A stretch of 12,858 bases of DNA from NCBI GenBank assembly GCA_003153585.1, contig PLZZ01000171.1:4527-17384 (forward strand). Direction: 5' to 3'. Below the pieces are notes generated by a model that worked only from the letters and a program-made list of their open reading frames with translations, did not search any database and had not been told where the DNA came from. Origin of the DNA: Acidobacteriota bacterium (GTDB lineage: Bacteria > Acidobacteriota > Terriglobia > Acidiferrales > UBA7541). Within the stretch, counting starts at the first letter, position 1. Every line of letters starts with the position of its first letter. Positions 6,184 to 12,858 of this stretch are shown here, in pieces. Both the position numbers and the translations under genes were made by a program.

Positions 6184-7752
6184 TTATTTTGGGGGCGTGC
6201 GCAAGTCGCGGCCGGTCATCTCTCCCGGCTCGGCGACGCCGAGAACACCGAGCATGGTGGGAGCGATATCGCGCAGCGAACCACCCGAGGCTAATTTTAT
6301 TTGGCCATCGTCAGTGAGCAAAATGAAGGGGACGGGGTTGGTGGTGTGATAGGTGTGCGGCCCGCCGGTGACGGGATCGATCATGGTTTCGGCGTTGCCG
6401 TGATCGGCAGTGATGATCCATGCGCCGCCGCGGAGACGCAGCGCTTGAAATATCTGGCCCAGACATCCGTCTACGGTTTCCACGGCTTTAATGGTGGCTT
6501 CCAGATTTCCTGAGTGGCCAACCATATCCGCGTTTGCAAAATTCATGATGATAGCGTCGAATTCTCCCTTTTCGATTGCGTGAACGACGGTTTCGGCGAT
6601 GCCAGCGGCGGACATTTCCGGCTTCAAGTCATAGGTCGGCACTTTCGGAGAAGGAACGAGGACGCGTTCTTCACCGGGGAAGGGTTTTTCGACGCCGCCG
6701 TTAAAAAAATAAGTTACGTGGGCGTATTTTTCGGTTTCCGCGACGCGCAGGTTCTTGAATCGCTGCTCGGCGAAAACATTGGCGACAATTTGCTCCAGCT
6801 TTTCGGGCGCGAGGAGGTAGCGAAGCCAGGGCCAGGATTTGTCGTACTGGGTCATGGCGACGAAGGTGAGGTTTTTCGGGCGTTCCGGATCGGTAATTTT
6901 ATCGAAGCCAGGATCGATGAGGGCGCGGGTCATCTGGCGAGCGCGATCGGCGCGGAAATTAAAAAAGATTACGGAGTCATCGTCGCGAATCACGGCGCGA
7001 GGCGCAGCCGGTTTTCCAGGCGCGGGTTCGGTAGTTATAACGGCGGGAATAATAAATTCATCGGTGACACCCTTTTCGTAACTCGCGCGGACCGCGGCGA
7101 TGGGATCTGTAAATTTCGCATCTGAGTCGCCATGCACGATCGCGCGATAAGCCTTTTCTATGCGCTCCCAACGGTTGTCGCGATCCATGGCGTAGTAGCG
7201 GCCGCTGACGGTGGCGATCTGGCCTACGCCTAGCTCGCGCATCTTTTGTTCGAGCTGACGGAGGAAATCTATTCCGCTGTGCGGAGGGGTATCGCGCCCG
7301 TCCATAAAGCAGTGAACAAAAACATTCTTAACTTTGTTTTCTCGCGCCATTTCCAGGAGCGCGAAGAGATGGTTCAGGTGTGAGTGGACGCCGCCATCGC
7401 TTACCAATCCCAACAGATGGAGCTGCCGCGCGCGGCCGTCTTCCATGGCTTCGAGAAGCAGAGGCTGGAGAGAAAACTTGCCGGCGGCGATGAGCTGATC
7501 GATTCGGGTGCTGTCCATGTGAACAATACGACCGGCGCCGATATTCAGGTGGCCGACTTCGCTATTGCCCATTTGTCCGACGGGAAGGCCAACGGCGGGG
7601 CCGGAAGTTCGAATCAGGGTGTTGGGAAAATCCCTGAGGATGCGGTCGTAGTTGGGCTTGCGCGCGAGAGCGATCGCGTTGCCATTGGTTTCGGACCGAT
7701 AGCCCCAGCCATCGAGAACGGTAAGGACAATGGGTTTTGGGCGTTTGATCAT
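6184..7752 (-). CDS. gpmI: 2,3-bisphosphoglycerate-independent phosphoglycerate mutase
   Basis: It interconverts 3- and 2-phosphoglycerate in the cytosol using two Mn2+ ions and a phosphoserine intermediate, unrelated to the cofactor-dependent GpmA. At 522 residues it has the family's usual length, slightly long. The N-terminal phosphatase-like half opens with VLTVLDGWG (metal-ligand Asp14) and has the nucleophile Ser64 in [10 protein letters not shown]. The transferase domain contains [10 protein letters not shown] (from 117), [18 protein letters not shown] (183-191) and [11 protein letters not shown]. The second metal-site segment has [10 protein letters not shown] (Asp409, His413), TADHGNAE (Asp450, His451) and His469. 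The start at 7752 gives the standard N-terminus just before the first motif. No Shine-Dalgarno is visible; TAGAAT lies 5 bases before the ATG, suggesting a leaderless message. It heads a unit with the small membrane protein and the dehydrogenase. Confidence 0.97.
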   Translation of the reverse strand: MIKRPKPIVLTVLDGWGYRSETNGNAIALARKPNYDRILRDFPNTLIRTSGPAVGLPVGQMGNSEVGHLNIGAGRIVHMDSTRIDQLIAAGKFSLQPLLLEAMEDGRARQLHLLGLVSDGGVHSHLNHLFALLEMARENKVKNVFVHCFMDGRDTPPHSGIDFLRQLEQKMRELGVGQIATVSGRYYAMDRDNRWERIEKAYRAIVHGDSDAKFTDPIAAVRASYEKGVTDEFIIPAVITTEPAPGKPAAPRAVIRDDDSVIFFNFRADRARQMTRALIDPGFDKITDPERPKNLTFVAMTQYDKSWPWLRYLLAPEKLEQIVANVFAEQRFKNLRVAETEKYAHVTYFFNGGVEKPFPGEERVLVPSPKVPTYDLKPEMSAAGIAETVVHAIEKGEFDAIIMNFANADMVGHSGNLEATIKAVETVDGCLGQIFQALRLRGGAWIITADHGNAETMIDPVTGGPHTYHTTNPVPFILLTDDGQIKLASGGSLRDIAPTMLGVLGVAEPGEMTGRDLRTPPK

Positions 7753-8160
7753 GGTCGATTCTAGTACCGGTTAGACAGAAGGCCGATTGTTTGTTTTGAG
7801 TGAGTTAGGGCCATCTCATTTTGGGTCCGAGTCCGGGGTAAGAAAGCGAGAGTCCGCGATCGATTAGTCATCATTAAGAATGCGGCTTGGGTGCACATAT
7901 CGGCGCCAAACAGGCTAGCACGGAGGTCAAATCCGGCTTCGAATCGAGAGCGGAGAGGGGATGTACGGTAGTGGAAAATCGGTACTTCACGGCTATTGCG
8001 GCCGACGGCCCCGGAGTAGAGGATGGATTGAGATAGGCGAGCTCAGGCACAGGCGCCGGGCATGGGACCGGCAGCCTGTAAACCGAAAACCTTGGCCAGC
8101 TTCCGCAAGTAGCGAGACCCGGGGCGAAGCACAAAAATCCGTCGAGCGGGGCGAAAAAGA
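7753..8160. other. 408-base divergent intergenic region with a candidate leader hairpin
   Basis: This spacer separates gpmI (-) from the PilZ-like/TonB gene (+). No convincing protein gene was found. Near its left edge, the minus strand has TAGAAT at 7758-7763, a -10-like box 5 bases from the gpmI ATG. Near its right end, 8044-8078 can fold as CAGGC/GCCTG enclosing GCCGG/CCGGC with an 8-base loop, within the probable 5' leader of the + gene. No strong ribosome site precedes 8161. No known riboswitch class was recognised. Confidence 0.4.
7758..7763 (-). promoter_or_regulatory. -10-like element giving a possible leaderless gpmI transcript
   Basis: TAGAAT (5 of 6 to TATAAT) on the minus strand ends 5 bases before the gpmI ATG. 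A transcript starting about 6 bases downstream of a -10 would begin at the ATG itself. No Shine-Dalgarno is present to compete with this reading. No good -35 box was found 16-18 bases upstream. Confidence 0.3.
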
Positions 8161-9732
8161 ATGGCTGATACTGCGCGAAATCAAGGAACCGTGTTGGAGA
8201 TCCCGGTCACGATTCAGGGGTCGAAGACCGTGGAGGGCTCAGAACAACGGGAGCTTTTTACCGAGACGACAAAAACGACGATCGTCTTCGAGAACGGCGC
8301 GGTGCTGAAATTGAATGCGAAAATTTCTCCGGGGCAATGCGTTTTTCTGCGAAACGACCAAACCGAAAAAGAGATTCTGTGCAAAGTGCGGGAGTCACGG
8401 CAAGCCGGCGAGGTGGGCTACACGGACCTGGAATTCACCTCTTACGATCCGCAATTTTGGAGCGCTGAAAAGCTCGCGCCTGCGGAGAGCCCACTTACGG
8501 CGCAAGACATACTTGAAGCGGCGGTCAAAAGTCAGACGTCGGCGCCGGTCAGGGAATCTCTCATGGAATCGATTGCGCCTATCGGCGCTGAGGTTCCGGT
8601 CCACACTGAACAGCCCGCAGTAGCGACCACGGAATCCAGCGCGCCGAGCGGCGAAAAAATTCCCGCGACCGTTCCGGAGACTCCTGCGACGGCGTTCGCC
8701 TCGCCGTTACCCATAAACTTGGAGGCGGCGCACGAGTCTTTAACCGCCGTGCGTAAGCACGAACCGACAGACGAGGAGTTGGACTGGAACGAAGCGAAAG
8801 ACGCGGACCTAGTGGCCGCGCTCGCTGCAATGGAAGGCAAAGCCAAGGCCCCACAAGAGCCCGCCACAAGAGAAACGAAAGAGCCCGGGCAAGAGGCGGC
8901 AGCCGCAAACGCGAAGAAGCAAGGCGAGAAAAGCTCGAACACCGCGAGCGAGGCAAAAACGCTCTCAGCGCCCGCGCCCCGGATCGGCAGGCTGGGTCAA
9001 TTCACGCAGGGGAAAAAAGCGATTGTCGTCGGAATCGCCGCAGCCATCGTGATTGCGGCGGTGTTGGGCGTTGGTTGGCTTGCTCGGCGCGGTTTTTCGA
9101 CTAACAGCAGCAACCGGACGTTGGCATCCTCAGCTCAACCAAAACAGCCCCCGGTAACAGCCACGGCACCGTTATCGCCAACACAAGTTCCGTTAGTCGC
9201 CACTAGCGCCAACAATGGCGGAGCGGCGCCCGCGCAAGCGGCACAGAAGACTCTGCAGATGACAGAGGCGCAAAGGCCCGGTGTTACTTTTGCGCAAGGT
9301 GCGGCCGCGACAACTGCAGGTGTGGGAGCCGCGCCAGCGAGCAAAGGCATCGAGGATTCCAACGGGTCAGGCGTTCCCCAGGTTGGAGCAGACAAAAGCT
9401 TGGCTAGCTCCGATCAGGCGGCATCGGTGCACGCGACACGTCGAAAGCCAAATGAGATGAATGCCGGAGAAAACGTTCCGGCGAAAATTGTGTCGCAAGA
9501 ACCGCCATCCATTCCGGCGTGGGCGACAGGGCTGGACTCGGACGAGGTGGTGAAACTCGACGCCTTGATCGACGAAAAAGGGAACGTGGTGGAAACTAAA
9601 ATAATATCCGGTCCGCGCGTGCTGCAGGGTGAAGCGGAAAGAGCGGTGGCGCTGTGGGTATTTGAACCGGCGCTGTCGGATGGGAAGCCGATCGCGACGC
9701 GGATGGTGCTGACGGTTCAGTTCCAGAAGTAG
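8161..9732 (+). CDS. PilZ-like / transmembrane / TonB C-terminal domain protein
   Basis: The 523-residue protein has three parts. Residues about 10-102 form a PilZ-like beta domain (VLEIPVTIQG, then GAVLKLNAKISPGQ, then EILCKVRES, then GYTDLEF, then FW). It lacks the R-x-x-x-R and D/N-x-S-x-x-G motifs that bind cyclic di-GMP. A long acidic Ala/Pro/Glu-rich linker follows. A single transmembrane helix lies at about 286-307, preceded by lysines, so the N-terminus should be cytosolic. After a periplasmic Ala/Pro/Ser-rich linker, residues 450-523 match a TonB C-terminal domain (VVKLDALIDEKGNV, then ALWVFEPAL.DGKPIATRM). The order suggests a cytosolic sensor or scaffold linked through the inner membrane to a periplasmic partner such as an outer-membrane TonB-box protein. 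An in-frame stop at 8110-8112, with no other start between, fixes the start. ExbB/ExbD are not nearby. Confidence 0.85.
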   Translation: MADTARNQGTVLEIPVTIQGSKTVEGSEQRELFTETTKTTIVFENGAVLKLNAKISPGQCVFLRNDQTEKEILCKVRESRQAGEVGYTDLEFTSYDPQFWSAEKLAPAESPLTAQDILEAAVKSQTSAPVRESLMESIAPIGAEVPVHTEQPAVATTESSAPSGEKIPATVPETPATAFASPLPINLEAAHESLTAVRKHEPTDEELDWNEAKDADLVAALAAMEGKAKAPQEPATRETKEPGQEAAAANAKKQGEKSSNTASEAKTLSAPAPRIGRLGQFTQGKKAIVVGIAAAIVIAAVLGVGWLARRGFSTNSSNRTLASSAQPKQPPVTATAPLSPTQVPLVATSANNGGAAPAQAAQKTLQMTEAQRPGVTFAQGAAATTAGVGAAPASKGIEDSNGSGVPQVGADKSLASSDQAASVHATRRKPNEMNAGENVPAKIVSQEPPSIPAWATGLDSDEVVKLDALIDEKGNVVETKIISGPRVLQGEAERAVALWVFEPALSDGKPIATRMVLTVQFQK

Positions 9733-9856
9733 CGGAGAATCTTAGAAGGGGCGGGCGTTCCACCCTTTCAATCCACGCCGGAGTTCCAAGCCTGACTTCA
9801 TTTGAGAAACCCCACGTTTCGGACACCAAAGGATTCGGACCTCGATTAACCCGGAA

Positions 9857-9899
9857 GGAACAAAAGAGCCGGCGAAACGAAAGGCGGTCAGGCGCCGGC
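9857..9899 (-). terminator. Likely Rho-independent terminator of eno
   Basis: Read on the minus strand, GCCGGCG (9893-9899) and CGCCGGC (9868-9874) form a perfect 7-bp GC-rich stem around an 18-base loop. The stem is followed at once by TCTTTTGTT. It lies about 70 bases after the enolase stop and ends the leftward transcript before the convergent PilZ-like/TonB gene. The loop is rather large, which lowers confidence. Confidence 0.5.
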
Positions 9900-9953
9900 G
9901 ATCGGGCGAGCCCGGCAACTGACGACCGGATCGCGGCGCAGATCTTCACTCAT
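9888..9953 (-). pseudogene. Short galT-like start, possible remnant of galactose-1-phosphate uridylyltransferase
   Basis: Seventeen bases after the enolase stop, an ATG opens a 21-codon frame that begins MSEDLRRDPVV. This resembles the opening of GalT proteins (M-S-x-L-R-x-D-P-V/I-x-G-R-W). The similarity stops there; the frame turns into unrelated residues and ends. No later GalT motifs such as CPFC or the HPH active site were found in any frame before 9733. It may be a decayed fragment left by a deletion, or a chance match over 11 residues. It overlaps the putative eno terminator. Confidence 0.22.
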
Positions 9954-9969
9954 GGCGATGAAGCATATC

Positions 9970-11415
<1,446 letters not shown>

Positions 11416-11475
11416 TGCCTTTTCGCGGTGAAGAATACAGCGAAGCGAAGTGAAATTGTAACGGAACCAGGCGAA

Positions 11476-12858
11476 CTATTGCGAGGATCTGGATGCTTGC
11501 GCGCGAACGGCTACGACTGGACGAGTGAACGTGAACACCACTATGACGGGAGAATTAGCATTTGCGCCCGAGCGCTTTCCCGGCGCGAAATGCCACTGGC
11601 GCAGAGCGGCGATGGCGGCGGGAGTGAGAGGATCCAAGCCGCGCAGAACTTTTACCGAATCGAGCCGGCCTTGCTCGCTGATATCGGCGGACAGAATCAC
11701 GCCGCCGTGCACGTCGGTGCCGGATGGATATTCCGGCTCGACGGTAACAACAGGGAGCGCACCGCGCTCGGCGGAATTTTTTTCTGGAGAATCGGCGGAT
11801 TCGTCTTCGTAATTGTGAGTAGTAGCGGTTCGGGGAGGTACGTAAGGCTGTGGAAATTGGAATGCGATTCCTATTCTTGTCTCGACTACTTGGCCGTCGT
11901 TGCGCGCGGGGAGGAAGGTCCAGGTGCGGACCGCGACAAGGGTTTTGTCGAGGAACGGAGATTCGCCGCGCACGACCTTGATGTCGGCAAGCCGGCCACT
12001 GCTATCAACGAGCGCATCGAGCACGACTTCTCCGCCGAAGAGAGATTGCGAGGGGTAAGCGGCGGGAACCAACGAAAGCGCAGCAGGCGGCGAAAATCCC
12101 TTGGCTTGTTCTCCACCGTTTTCCTGATGCTCCGAATCAGCGGAGGATGTGTGCCACGCGATGTGCTTCTGCTGCAGCAATGCGATTGCGTAATGGATGG
12201 GCAGGATCGCGCCTAGCGTGTGTTGCTCGGCGGTTGCAATGGCAAGTGTGTCGTGGCCGAGCCATTGGCCTTCGACGAGACCGACTACTTCGTGAGAGCC
12301 GGTGGAGGTTACCGGGGCACCGCTTTGGCCCAGGATAATGTCGTGGTTAAAAAGAAATAATTCGGTTTCGCCCTTTCCCTTGTCCAGTTGAGAAAATTCA
12401 GAGTCGAGGACTTCTCCCCAAGAACGCGTTTCAATGGTGGCATTGAGCGTGTAGGCATCGCGAGGCTTGGAAGGGAGAAGAGCTGTAGTGAGGACAGTCT
12501 GACCGTGCAACGGCCTATCGTAGGATAGGGGCAGAGACGAAACTTTGTAATTATCGGCGAAAGAATTCGGCGTGATCCGCAGAACGGCTACGTCATGCTC
12601 GCGGTCTATGGCCACCAGGGTAGCGGGAACGATCCGCGGCGCGCCCGCAGATGGGCGGAGGAGGATATGAGGCTGGCCGCCGTGAAGCTGGCTGAGGACA
12701 TGCGCGGCGGTGAGCAAGTAGCCGTCAGTGTTGATGAAGAAACCGTTGCCATAGAAAAGGTAGTGAACGCCGTGGTCGGAAGCGGACTGATCAACCGGGT
12801 AGACGATGGGGCAGATCGCGTCCCATTGAATCGCATTATCATCTGCGATCTGGTTGGG
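11476..12858 (-). CDS. Trypsin-like serine protease with two TonB C-terminal domains (5' end outside window)
   Basis: The frame stays open through base 12858, so the N-terminus (and any signal peptide) is missing; 460 residues are visible. The first half is a chymotrypsin-fold protease with a complete triad: His53 (GYLLTAAHV), Asp89 (DREHDVAVLRI) and Ser179 (GQSGAPV). The upstream strand GNGFFINTDG is typical of HtrA/trypsin-like enzymes. No PDZ domain follows. Instead there are two TonB C-terminal domains, at about 259-336 (GEVVLDALVDSSGRL, then RTWTFLPA) and about 369-447 (GGVILSADISEQGRL, then RQWHFAPG), joined by a polar Glu/Ser-rich linker. It is probably periplasmic or envelope-bound. 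Substrates are unknown; the TonB domains may place the protease at partner proteins. It lies 108 bases upstream of eno on the same strand and could share transcription with it. Confidence 0.85.
   Translation of the reverse strand, partial: PNQIADDNAIQWDAICPIVYPVDQSASDHGVHYLFYGNGFFINTDGYLLTAAHVLSQLHGGQPHILLRPSAGAPRIVPATLVAIDREHDVAVLRITPNSFADNYKVSSLPLSYDRPLHGQTVLTTALLPSKPRDAYTLNATIETRSWGEVLDSEFSQLDKGKGETELFLFNHDIILGQSGAPVTSTGSHEVVGLVEGQWLGHDTLAIATAEQHTLGAILPIHYAIALLQQKHIAWHTSSADSEHQENGGEQAKGFSPPAALSLVPAAYPSQSLFGGEVVLDALVDSSGRLADIKVVRGESPFLDKTLVAVRTWTFLPARNDGQVVETRIGIAFQFPQPYVPPRTATTHNYEDESADSPEKNSAERGALPVVTVEPEYPSGTDVHGGVILSADISEQGRLDSVKVLRGLDPLTPAAIAALRQWHFAPGKRSGANANSPVIVVFTFTRPVVAVRAQASRSSQ

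Noticed and set aside
8030..8130. Faint likeness to a GEMM-I cyclic di-GMP riboswitch (GCACAGG, GGGAC, TAAACC and GTAGCG in order)
   Set aside because: The GNRA-capped first stem and its receptor, and the GCAAA pocket, are missing. The similarity is only scattered short words. A cmsearch with the GEMM-I model would settle it.
7961..8308. A 115-codon frame with a GGAGAGG-like site, starting in the intergenic region and overlapping the PilZ-like/TonB gene
   Set aside because: The product is Arg/Ser-rich and runs out of frame into a well-supported gene; no motif is seen.

Overview
The window looks like a chromosomal segment from an Acidobacteriota bacterium (Terriglobia/'Acidobacteriia'-like). 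This is inferred from a VWFA-related protein of the acidobacterial type, an acidobacterial-style PilZ-like/TonB C-terminal fusion, a secreted protease with TonB C-terminal domains, and a palindrome-pair intergenic repeat of a kind common in such genomes. No database search was possible, so the taxon is an inference. No tRNA, rRNA, CRISPR array, transposase or phage gene was seen.

Layout from left to right. (1) 1-534 (+) is the 3' part of a rhomboid intramembrane protease. (2) 535-716 is a convergent spacer with two palindromes and a possible two-way terminator. (3) 717-3595 (-) is a two-gene unit: a secreted M20 metallopeptidase followed by pyruvate kinase, overlapping by ATGA. (4) 3596-3762 is a divergent promoter region. 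(5) 3763-4866 (+) is a secreted VWFA-related protein. (6) 4942-7752 (-) is a three-gene unit: gpmI, a 64-residue membrane protein, and a D-2-hydroxyacid dehydrogenase. The last two also overlap by ATGA, just after an A_AAA_AAA slippery heptamer. (7) 7753-8160 is a divergent intergenic region. (8) 8161-9732 (+) encodes a PilZ-like/TM/TonB_C protein. (9) 9733-9969 holds a likely eno terminator and a short galT-like start. (10) 9970-11367 (-) is enolase. (11) 11476-12858 (-), cut by the window edge, is a trypsin-like protease carrying two TonB C-terminal domains.

Functionally, the minus strand carries the three enzymes that convert 3-phosphoglycerate to pyruvate in successive steps: GpmI (3PG to 2PG), enolase (2PG to PEP) and pyruvate kinase (PEP to pyruvate). 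They sit in three separate units within about 11 kb, interleaved with envelope and secreted proteins. The pyruvate kinase carries the Leu-Gln...Lys signature associated with K+-independent enzymes. The most unusual items are the two TonB_C fusions flanking enolase and the possible -1 frameshift that would join the small membrane protein to the dehydrogenase.
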